A stretch of DNA of 64,000 nucleotides from Methylacidiphilum caldifontis (GTDB lineage: Bacteria > Verrucomicrobiota > Verrucomicrobiia > Methylacidiphilales > Methylacidiphilaceae): the NCBI RefSeq assembly GCF_017310505.1, contig NZ_CP065957.1, positions 744,001-808,000 on the forward strand, read 5' to 3'. Made by a program: the position numbers and the translations under genes. Shown in pieces: positions 54,492-61,881 of this stretch. Each line of letters begins with the position of its first letter. Position 1 is the stretch's first letter. The notes beneath the pieces were generated by a model. That model ran no database searches. It had not been told where the DNA came from and worked only from the letters and a program-made list of their open reading frames with translations.

Positions 54492-54679
54492 CCGGCCAGA
54501 CTTTTAGCTTTTCTGAAACAAACTCCAAATTATTATGGTTTAAAAAGACATAAGAATTAATCGTTCTAAGGAGTTTTTTCTAAGACAAATAAATTCTAAA
54601 AAGAAAAAAAGGGTACATTTTTTGCTTTTTTTCAAACCAAACAACTCCTTTTTTTATCTGCTTCAATCATGAAACTTTT

Positions 54680-55609
54680 ATGTTTTTATCTTCTTTCCCT
54701 ATTTATCTTGTAAGCTTATTGCTTATTTTTACCCCTGCTCTCATGCTCAAAGCCGACTCCATATTTTGGCCAGGAGAAGAAGTCGCAGCCCAGGATCTTA
54801 TCGAAACGATGAATGGTCAAGATCCAGGTAAAGGATGGCTAGGTAAATGGCGCAAAATGGCCCAAGAAACTCGAGACAGACAACCTAAATGGCTAACCCC
54901 CATGGTTACATCTACTGCAAGGCTTGAACAGAGAATCCGCTATGACGCTTATTATGAAACCCTGCCTAATGGGAAAAAAGCTTGGGATTTTGGAGCGGGC
55001 AAAGGAGTTTCTCTCATTGTTGGTCCAACCCTTCAATTTACTTTTTCTTTACCTGAATACCTGTTTTATCCCGGTCAAGGAGCTCAAGACGGCTTTGGTG
55101 GAGAGACTTTTTTAGTCAGGCAACGCATCATGGCATCCCCTGAAGGACAAAAAAACTACTGTTTTTCGGTCCAGCTCCAGGCTGTTTCCCCCTATTCCAC
55201 CTTTGGCAATACAGCACCGGCTGTATTCAACCACTGGACTTGGGCACCGACCATTCTTTTTGGTAAAGGCTGGGGTAATTTTACGATTCAACTCAATCTG
55301 GGGACACGGTTGACAGATGGCAATAACGAAACTTCCGCCCTTCCTTATTTCTATAATGTAGCCTTTGAATACCGGGTCGGATATGTCACACCAGCCGTGG
55401 AAATTACTTCTCAATCCGCTTTCGATCAGCTCTATTTTATCAATGCTCCTGGACTTTACGTCATTCCCGAAGTGTTAATTGGCCGTTTCGCTTTCAAAGA
55501 TGATTGGAAAGTCTACTATGGATTTGGCTATCAGATCGGGCTCAATAGCCCAACAATAGAAAAAAAATATTCTAATGCTCTGATTATGAAGTTTCACCTC
55601 TTGTTTTAA
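54680..55609 (+). CDS. Putative outer-membrane beta-barrel protein
   Basis: A signal segment (IYLVSLLLIFTPALMLKA) is followed by alternating amphipathic strands: SLIVGPTLQFTFSLPEYLFY, FSVQLQAVSPYSTFGN, GNFTIQLNLGTRLT, YNVAFEYRVGYVTPAVEITS and DWKVYYGFGYQIGL. The chain ends in an aromatic residue (KFHLLF), as outer-membrane barrels do. I do not recognise a specific family; the layout resembles small transporter-like barrels. Length 309 residues. No neighbour suggests its cargo. Confidence 0.65.
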   Translation: MFLSSFPIYLVSLLLIFTPALMLKADSIFWPGEEVAAQDLIETMNGQDPGKGWLGKWRKMAQETRDRQPKWLTPMVTSTARLEQRIRYDAYYETLPNGKKAWDFGAGKGVSLIVGPTLQFTFSLPEYLFYPGQGAQDGFGGETFLVRQRIMASPEGQKNYCFSVQLQAVSPYSTFGNTAPAVFNHWTWAPTILFGKGWGNFTIQLNLGTRLTDGNNETSALPYFYNVAFEYRVGYVTPAVEITSQSAFDQLYFINAPGLYVIPEVLIGRFAFKDDWKVYYGFGYQIGLNSPTIEKKYSNALIMKFHLLF

Positions 55610-55851
55610 TAACTACAGGGACAGGCATTTCGCTACGCTTTGGCAAGTTGTTCTTACGAATCGACGGTTATGTGTACTCCAGGGATAAAAAAAACAGGGG
55701 AAAAAAAACACCTCCCTCCAGACCAAGACATGGATTCTAGGAAATCTACATCGATAATAGAATGAAATCGTTCTTTTAGACTTAAAAGATTAATATGAGC
55801 CACTAAAGACTTTACGAAATCCTATCAAATCCATTTGACAAGCTAAGTATC

Positions 55852-56367
55852 CTAGGGAAGGATGCCCAGTTGTTCGTAAATTTCTTTTTGAAGTGGATAG
55901 ATCTTATTTTTAAGGGACAAAGCTTCAACTTTGAGTTGTTCTTCACCCTTTTCTTCAAGCTCCTTTTTTGCCCAAAATGTAGCTACGCAACGAAGCTCCT
56001 CGGTATTTAATCCAATCCTGGGAAGGTCACGATAGACATAACAAAAAGAACAATAATGCCTGAATTGAACCTTTCCCTCTTTTTTCTCAAAAAGAAGAAC
56101 TCCTTTCCTTTCATTTCCATCCTCGGAAATAAAATAAAACTCTTCTCCATTGGCACTCACTGCGCCTAAATAATCATGAGTACAATCAAAAGCCAAATAG
56201 CTACGCATATAAAGTTGTTCTCCATCGGGAAAAGTAGAAAGAAATCTTAATAGCCTAGGGGTAGCCAGTGGGGTTTTAGCCGCCCTTAAAGCGAAAAGGT
56301 GGTGGCCAGTGCATATCAGACACGTTGTAAAAAGAAATAAAGCGATGAGCCATTTTCTAGGATTCAT
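55852..56367 (-). CDS. Exported hypothetical protein
   Basis: The methionine at 56367 (MNPRKWLIALFLFTTCLICT) gives a clean signal peptide; six codons upstream could add a few residues. The mature part contains GEQLYMRSYLAFDCTHDYLG, GEEFYFISEDGNERKGVLLF, VQFRHYCSFCYVYRDLPRIG and a charged C-terminal helix. The four Cys residues (DCTHDY, YCSFCY, LRCVA) could form disulfides. No family recognised. It is a single-gene unit. Confidence 0.65.
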   Translation of the reverse strand: MNPRKWLIALFLFTTCLICTGHHLFALRAAKTPLATPRLLRFLSTFPDGEQLYMRSYLAFDCTHDYLGAVSANGEEFYFISEDGNERKGVLLFEKKEGKVQFRHYCSFCYVYRDLPRIGLNTEELRCVATFWAKKELEEKGEEQLKVEALSLKNKIYPLQKEIYEQLGILP

Positions 56368-56629
56368 TTTTATAGAAATGAACAAAAAATTTAAAATGTG
56401 GTTCTTTCTTATTCAAAGCATTGAGTTAAAAAAAACAGTCTTTTCTCTTAGCTCATAAAGATAAAGAAAATAAAGCTTTTTATAAATTTTTGACCTCTCT
56501 ATTAACATTAAAATTAAGAAAAGAAACAAAAAGAAACCCCACTTTCTTTGATATTGTTGATTTTCTTTTTAGCTTTTTAAACTTCCTTTTAAGTTTCTGG
56601 CCAGCCCCTGTTAGGTCAAGCTTATTCTT

Positions 56630-57352
56630 ATGAATAGGCTTGTAGAAAGAAAAGATGAACAAGGAGTAAAAGAACTCTACTACGACAAAATACCATTTGT
56701 TTTCTGTCTTGGACTCGCTTTTTTTGTTCATCTAGGAGGAATTTTTTTTCTGTCCAAGGGGTTTAAAATCGAAAGGTTAGAAGAAAGACTTTCTTTAGGA
56801 AAGCCCACTGATTTCTATGTGACCCTGAGCCCTGATGACGCTTCAATGCATTCTTCACTACCCATCCCGGAAAAACAGCTTCCTTTTTGTCCAAAACAAC
56901 TTCCAGAGGAGCAGAAAATCTCTAAAGCTTGTCCTTCTCTCTTGAAATCTCCCCCTGTTATTCCTCACACAAACGCCAATCCACAGAAAAAAATGGCTAT
57001 TACTCAAACAGCCCCTTTTCCTTCAGCCCAAAAGAAAACGAATTCAAAAAAAGAGTTTCAAAACCAAAACACCGAAACCCTCTCACAGGCTTCCATGCCT
57101 CCTCCTCCCTATCCCTACGAGGCTAGGCTTCTTAGGATGGAAGGATCGGTCGTTATTCGGCTTCACGTGCAGAAGGGTAAAATAGTTAGCACTGAGATTA
57201 TCCGCTCTTCGGGCTATAGGTTACTCGACATGCTTTCAAAGCGTTGGGTAGAAACGCATTGGCATTTTCCTCCTTTCGTAAACCGGGTGATTCTTGAGAA
57301 AATAACCTTTGAACTTGAAGAAGATAGCCCAAGTCAATTTGCACTCAATTAA
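56630..57352 (+). CDS. tonB: TonB-family energy transducer
   Basis: The N-terminal membrane helix (FVFCLGLAFFVHLGGIFFLS) is followed by a proline/lysine-rich periplasmic spacer of about 110 residues. A single TonB C-terminal domain ends the protein: MPPPPYPYEARLLRMEGSVV, IRLHVQKGKIVSTEIIRSSG, and YRLLDMLSKRWVETHWHFPP. It would couple inner-membrane proton force to outer-membrane receptors. No exbB, exbD or TonB-dependent receptor is in the window. Length 240 is typical for TonB. Confidence 0.85.
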   Translation: MNRLVERKDEQGVKELYYDKIPFVFCLGLAFFVHLGGIFFLSKGFKIERLEERLSLGKPTDFYVTLSPDDASMHSSLPIPEKQLPFCPKQLPEEQKISKACPSLLKSPPVIPHTNANPQKKMAITQTAPFPSAQKKTNSKKEFQNQNTETLSQASMPPPPYPYEARLLRMEGSVVIRLHVQKGKIVSTEIIRSSGYRLLDMLSKRWVETHWHFPPFVNRVILEKITFELEEDSPSQFALN

Positions 57353-57759
57353 AAAAAGTTTTATACTTATTGCAGTTATCTCTTAAAAAGACACGCTCAT
57401 TCAAGATTCTCTTCCCCCCTGCTCCCCATTATATCATTAAACTTTTTTTATTATCTTCTCTTTTTACACTTTTGCTTTTTGTAGGGAGAAAGCTAAAACC
57501 TATAAAACTTTTCCCATTATCTTCTTGACACGAATAAGCAAAAACAACTTTAAAAATATTTTCTTAATTTTTCAAAATGGATTTACAATCTGGTATTTTT
57601 ATAATATGAAAAAAATCAAAAATTTTTTCAGTTTTTGAAAATTATTTTATAATGTATGGAGTAAACAATTTGGTTTAAGAAAGCCTCTTATTAAGACCCA
57701 AAAAAAATTAGTAATTCTATTGTTCTATCTTATTCTTTTTCAATGAGTTATAATTTATT
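57353..57759. promoter_or_regulatory. 407-bp very AT-rich region upstream of the response regulator
   Basis: This is the most AT-rich stretch of the window, with long A and T runs and no gene. A possible promoter is TTGACA (57525-57530) and, 18 bases on, TTTAAA. It could be a bent-DNA or regulator-binding region for the downstream regulator gene. The assignment is tentative. Confidence 0.35.
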
Positions 57760-58452
57760 ATGATCTTTATCCTTGCAACAACCAACGATTATTTTATTAA
57801 AACGGCTCAAGAATCCTCAATGATTCTTAAAAGCCAGTTAGTCACAGTGAATCATTTAAGTGAGTTTTTCACCCAAATTTGCTTTAAGAATTATGATCTT
57901 GGAATTGTAGATCCTGAAACTCCCAGTAGTTTTCCTTATCTAGATATTATTGAAAAGCTAAGAAAGGAGGCTATCTCTGTCCCTCTTTTCCTCATTGATC
58001 ATGACTTGAATGCCCAGCAAAGAATCCTTGCTTTGCGTAAAGGAATCGATCTTTTTATCCCTAAAAACTTCATTGCTGAAGAATTAGCCGAACAAATTCT
58101 CTCTTTGCTTAAGAAAAAAAGTCCTGTTGATAAACATATTTTAAAAATTGGTAATCTGACCATTGACCTCAAAAATTCCAGGGTTTGGAAAGGCACTAAA
58201 GAAATCAAGCTGACTCCAAAAGAATTTTCCTTACTCGTACTTCTGGCAAATCAAAAAAACAATATTATTTCTGCTGAAGACATATTTAACCAGCTCTGGG
58301 GTGATTACTCAAAGGCTAGCTCTATCAACAATGTTATCCAAGTCCATATGAGTGGATTAAGAAAAAAACTCGAAGAATGTGGGCTTTCAAGTCTCATTAC
58401 TACGGTCAGAGGCAAGGGTTGGATGATACAGGATCAAAAGCAAGCCTGTTAA
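57760..58452 (+). CDS. OmpR-type response regulator with degenerate receiver
   Basis: The C-terminal winged-helix domain is good: LKNSRVWKGTKEIKLTPKEF, VLLANQKNNIISAEDIFNQL and NVIQVHMSGLRKKLEECGLS. The receiver (residues 1-120) keeps the phosphoacceptor Asp (YDLGIVDPE) and the conserved Lys (LFIPKNF). It lacks the acidic pair at the first strand (FILATTND) and the Thr/Ser switch position (PLFLIDHD). It may be phosphorylation-independent. No histidine kinase is adjacent, so it looks like an orphan regulator. Targets unknown. Confidence 0.85.
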   Translation: MIFILATTNDYFIKTAQESSMILKSQLVTVNHLSEFFTQICFKNYDLGIVDPETPSSFPYLDIIEKLRKEAISVPLFLIDHDLNAQQRILALRKGIDLFIPKNFIAEELAEQILSLLKKKSPVDKHILKIGNLTIDLKNSRVWKGTKEIKLTPKEFSLLVLLANQKNNIISAEDIFNQLWGDYSKASSINNVIQVHMSGLRKKLEECGLSSLITTVRGKGWMIQDQKQAC

Positions 58453-58664
58453 GAAAAAGAGATTATCTTTTTGTTATTTTCCCCTTCACAGTCTTTTATC
58501 TTCTCTTCCAATTGGTGTATCCTCTGGCAAAGCCGATCAATGAGAATAGCCATTTCGCTGAGGGCTGTCCATATTCTCTCTTTTTCATCCACAAAGCTTG
58601 TTTCATTAAACCATCCCTGAAAGTCTTTATGCCTTAATTTTAAATCATCAATAATTTGCTGCAT
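58449..58664 (-). CDS. Possible small coiled-coil protein
   Basis: Seventy-one residues: MQQIIDDLKLRHKDFQGWFN, then a heptad-rich segment MAILIDRLCQRIHQLEEKIK and a basic end. Heptads suggest a coiled coil, and the composition is protein-like, but there is no ribosome site and no family. It converges with the response regulator with a 4-base overlap, which argues for a real end point. Uncertain. Confidence 0.4.
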   Translation of the reverse strand: MQQIIDDLKLRHKDFQGWFNETSFVDEKERIWTALSEMAILIDRLCQRIHQLEEKIKDCEGENNKKIISFS

Positions 58665-58791
58665 GATGATTAAGAAAAAATAAAATCATTTTTACTTAAA
58701 CTAGCTATTTGGATAGAAAAATATACTTAAAATATATTACTATTTTTGCATAATAGATTACAATTCCTAATTAGTTGATGAGAGAAATCAA

Positions 58792-59565
58792 TTGAAAGAT
58801 TTATCCTCTTTAAGCAAAATAGATCTGCTCAATCTTTTAGAAATTTATAACAGCTGTTTACGCATTGGACATCAAAAGGAGTTGCATGAAATTCTAAAAA
58901 AGATCCAAAATTTAATTCCTTCTTCTTTAATCGCTTGTGGCCTTGTCAAGATTCATTCTTTCAATGAAGTGAAGAAAACTCTAAAAATCATAAATCATAG
59001 CTTTCCCAATGACCTGATCGCCTTTTATTTGAAGTTGAAATACCAACATGTTGATCCTGTTGTAAAAACTGCCTTAAGGCTGAAGGGAACAATCGTCCGT
59101 AGAACTGAAATTTTTAAATATTTCCAAGATAAGTTGCGGCATCAGTATCTCAAAGATGCCTCCGATATCGGCCTTCTCACAGGCCTCAGTTTTGGAGTTA
59201 TCAAACCGACCGTTAACCTTGCTACTCTTTTTTCTTTTTGTGACAAGGAAATAGAAAAAGATCCTAGGCATGAAACTATTCTTAAGGCCTTAATGTATCC
59301 ACTTCATCTGGCATTACTTCACCTTGCACAGCCTCAAATACTGGATAGATCCAACAAGCAAGAACAACACACTTTGACCGATCGCGAGCTAGAAATACTA
59401 AAATGGGTAAAAGAAGGAAAATCTAATTGGGAAATTTCTTGCATTCTTAACATAAGCGAAGCGACTGTCAAGTTTCATCTTAAAAATATTTTTTTAAAAT
59501 TAGAAGTCCAAAACCGTTGTCAAGCGGTTGCAACTGCCATCTATAAAAACCTCTTAACTCTTTAA
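58792..59565 (+). CDS. LuxR-family regulator with autoinducer-binding-like domain (solo)
   Basis: The start is a TTG at 58792, since no other start keeps the N-terminal domain. Residues about 20-175 resemble the autoinducer-binding domain (SFPNDLIAFYLKLKYQHVDP and GLLTGLSFGVIKP). Aligned to LuxR/TraR numbering, Tyr61, Asp70 and Pro71 are kept, but Trp57 is Leu and Trp85 is not Trp. The C-terminal HTH is canonical: TLTDRELEILKWVKEGKSNW, ISCILNISEATVKFHLKNIF. No luxI-type synthase is in the window. It may sense a non-AHL ligand. Confidence 0.82.
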   Translation: MKDLSSLSKIDLLNLLEIYNSCLRIGHQKELHEILKKIQNLIPSSLIACGLVKIHSFNEVKKTLKIINHSFPNDLIAFYLKLKYQHVDPVVKTALRLKGTIVRRTEIFKYFQDKLRHQYLKDASDIGLLTGLSFGVIKPTVNLATLFSFCDKEIEKDPRHETILKALMYPLHLALLHLAQPQILDRSNKQEQHTLTDRELEILKWVKEGKSNWEISCILNISEATVKFHLKNIFLKLEVQNRCQAVATAIYKNLLTL

Positions 59566-59697
59566 ATCCAAATCATCTTGTTTGCAACTTCTCCGACCAC
59601 GCAAAAGAAATGAACCTCATTTATATTCTTATGAACGTAATTCTTGTATTATTTACTTTTTTATTTTAATAGAGTGTTGACTGAGAAGAAAACTTCT

Positions 59698-60162
59698 ATG
59701 CTCTATTTCGCTTATGGCTCAGACATGGATTGGAACCTGATGAGGAAAAAATGTCCCTCGACCCGATTTTTTTCTCGGGCACTCTTAGATCAGTTCAAAC
59801 TGGTTGTGGCTAGGGAATCAAGTCAATGGAAATGCGGAATTTTTGGAATAATTCCAGAAGATAAAAGTCAACTTTGGGGAGTGATCTATGAAATATCTCT
59901 TTTTGACCTAGGAAAACTTGACGTTTCAGAAGGCTATAATCCTTTAAAAAAAGATTGTGGTTGTTTACGCAAAGAATGCATCGTCTATAAAGAAGGGGAT
60001 AATAATTTTCCTTTAACCGTTTTTTCCTATTTTCCAGAAATCATGCCCAATCCCCCTCCTCTAAGTCTCGAATACCTTAATAAAGTTATAGGTGGAGCTC
60101 ACTACTGGCATCTTCCTAAAGGTTACATCGCCAACCTAAATAGACTCCTTCCCAAAAGCTAG
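59698..60162 (+). CDS. Gamma-glutamylcyclotransferase-like protein
   Basis: The start at 59698 opens the family motif MLYFAYGSDMDWNLMRKKCP, which is YGSNM in most members and YGSDM here; the frame is open further left without resemblance. ARESSQWKCGIFGIIPE, LWGVIYEISL and the catalytic Glu in LDVSEGYNPLKKD follow. The 154-residue length fits the AIG2/GGCT fold. It could release 5-oxoproline from gamma-glutamyl peptides. Related amine cyclotransferases are an alternative. Confidence 0.85.
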   Translation: MLYFAYGSDMDWNLMRKKCPSTRFFSRALLDQFKLVVARESSQWKCGIFGIIPEDKSQLWGVIYEISLFDLGKLDVSEGYNPLKKDCGCLRKECIVYKEGDNNFPLTVFSYFPEIMPNPPPLSLEYLNKVIGGAHYWHLPKGYIANLNRLLPKS

Positions 60163-60206
60163 ATTGGAATCTAAATAATACCAATGCCCCTCCTTGAGCT
60201 TCTATC

Positions 60207-60608
60207 TTACTCTACACTATCTTCAAGGACAAAAATGTTTTCATCAACTCCGAGAAACTTCGAAGCTTTTCTTGCATATTCATCCCGGGAATGAATATCA
60301 GTAAATAGTTTTAAAGCTTTATGAGCAGCTAAAAAAGCATAATCTTTAGCAACAGCTTTCAATGAAAACTTATTGCCTTGCAGACTAAACAAATAAAAGG
60401 TGTTGTCTTTATCTTTGATTAACAGGTAGTGCTCATCCTCTTTTTTACCAGATTTAGGTAGACCTAGCGTAATATCAAGGCTCTCATAATGTGTAGCCAG
60501 AAATTGACAAACCTCTTGCCCAACCGATTGACTATGGCCATTAAACAGCAGGAGGAGAAAAAAATAACAGAACGCAAAAGAGAAAACCAGTAACCTTTTT
60601 TGCATCAC
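60207..60608 (-). CDS. Small exported hypothetical protein
   Basis: A signal peptide (LLVFSFAFCYFFLLLLFNGH) precedes a mature chain of about 105 residues: CQFLATHYESLDITLGLPKS, HYLLIKDKDNTFYLFSLQGN and a C-terminal ARKASKFLGVDENIFVLED. Single Cys; no recognised family. It converges with the cyclotransferase gene. Function unknown. Confidence 0.6.
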   Translation of the reverse strand: MMQKRLLVFSFAFCYFFLLLLFNGHSQSVGQEVCQFLATHYESLDITLGLPKSGKKEDEHYLLIKDKDNTFYLFSLQGNKFSLKAVAKDYAFLAAHKALKLFTDIHSRDEYARKASKFLGVDENIFVLEDSVE

Positions 60609-60979
60609 CCACCTATTTTTAAATAACGGCGAAAAACGCCAAAGAGTTGCATGGGTTTTTACTTTTATTTCTCATTTTTAATTCATAAAGCGAGGATTAT
60701 TGAGAAAATTGCAGTCTTTCGATAATAAAACGACCAATAGAGTAAAAGCTAAGCGATCAATATCAATTTGGAAAACCTGCGAGGGAAAAATGGAATACTA
60801 TGGAAATTTTTTTTTATTACCCCGACTTTTTCCTCCAAATGGAATAGAAACAACAGAAAAAAGTTAGAGATATTTAATCCACAAATACTACCTAATACTT
60901 TCCTGGTTTTAGCTTCCAGTACTCCATAAATTAATTATCACTACAAACTCCCTATCCTTTCATTAACCGCTCTACCGAA
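60609..60979. other. 371-bp AT-rich region without a gene
   Basis: It lies between the small exported protein and the hairpin island. No gene, tRNA or clear promoter was seen apart from AT-rich sequence that could carry the promoter of the gene at 60608. Confidence 0.55.
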
Positions 60980-60983
60980 CTTA

Positions 60984-61146
60984 CGCCGCAGTGCTCCACC
61001 CATAATCGCGCGGAGATTTAGGTGGTGGTGAAGCGGCGATATCGTCTGCCAGAGCGATTTTGTTGACATTGAATGGAAGTTTAGTATATGCACAAAACAG
61101 ATTGTTGGCCGGGAACCGGCCAAGCGTGGAGAGAGTTAATACTCTC
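60984..61146. repeat. GC-rich hairpin island (possible structured RNA or mobile-element end)
   Basis: Within 163 bp there are three nested or adjacent stems. CGCCGC (60984-60989) pairs with GCGGCG (61033-61038), with CCACC/GGTGG inside. TTGGCCGG (61105-61112) pairs with CCGGCCAA (61116-61123) across a GAA loop. GAGAGT (61131-61136) pairs with ACTCTC (61141-61146) across TAAT. The segment is far richer in G+C than its flanks and no convincing protein frame fits it. An ncRNA, or a short transposable element end, is possible. Unassigned. Confidence 0.5.
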
Positions 61147-61161
61147 GTAGAAGCGCGAAAC

Positions 61162-61866
61162 TCACTCCATACCATCAGGTTGGCAGGAGTAGTTCATTGA
61201 GTTTAACCCTGGAATTTCGCCATAACCGACAAATTTCGTCGAGCCGTTTGAATTATATCTAGGAAATTTCATAAAAAGATCAAACACACTCACTCCCCAT
61301 CTTCTTTTCCCATGATAAGTCCTTCCATCGCTGGAGCCAACCATCACTCGCTCCCCTGTTTGTTTTTCATGGCCAAGATAAATCATCACATGACTGATTG
61401 GAGGATCATTTTGTGTCGAATAGGTCCCTATCCAAAAAAGAAGATCCCCTGGCTTGAGATCATTGAGTTCAAAACTATTGGGATTATTACTGAGCACCGC
61501 TTTAAATTTCCCTTCTTTCCTAACCCAACAATAGAGACCGGAAGAACTTCTAGGTACATCTTTTAAACCCATCTGAGTGAGAAGATAATAAACAAAACCA
61601 GAACAATCCATTGCCCCTTCTTTGGGATCAGCCAAGCCATAACGGTAGGTAAGATTTTCCTTAGTCAAAGCCAAGGCCTTAATAAGGAGCAGTTGGATAA
61701 CCTTGGGAAGAGATGGAAATTCAACTAAATCTTCAGGTTCAAGAGAAGCATTCGGATATATATCCGAAGGCAAAGTAGAAGAAGAGGAGTTTGACTCAAC
61801 ATGTTGTTGAGCAAAAACAAAAGAAAAAACAAAAAGGACTATCCCAAAGGGGAGAAAATATTTCAT
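61162..61866 (-). CDS. NlpC/P60-family peptidoglycan hydrolase
   Basis: An exported endopeptidase with signal segment LPFGIVLFVFSFVFA. The catalytic Cys is in GAMDCSGFVYYLLTQ, the His in ISHVMIYLGHEK and the third residue in VGSSDGRTYHG; LNDLKPGDLLFWIG is the usual intervening strand. There is no SH3 or LysM domain. At 234 residues it is compact. It starts 15 bases after glgX on the same strand, so the two form one transcript. Its last codons run into the hairpin island's flank. Confidence 0.88.
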   Translation of the reverse strand: MKYFLPFGIVLFVFSFVFAQQHVESNSSSSTLPSDIYPNASLEPEDLVEFPSLPKVIQLLLIKALALTKENLTYRYGLADPKEGAMDCSGFVYYLLTQMGLKDVPRSSSGLYCWVRKEGKFKAVLSNNPNSFELNDLKPGDLLFWIGTYSTQNDPPISHVMIYLGHEKQTGERVMVGSSDGRTYHGKRRWGVSVFDLFMKFPRYNSNGSTKFVGYGEIPGLNSMNYSCQPDGME

Positions 61867-61881
61867 GAAGAAAATTGTTTT

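Noticed and set aside
56480-56731. A Lys-rich 83-codon frame antisense to the tonB start
   Set aside because: It is mostly AT-driven low-complexity sequence crossing a clear promoter/start region on the other strand.
60941-61175. Two small frames over the hairpin island
   Set aside because: They overlap each other in different frames and match no family I can name; the palindromes explain the composition better.
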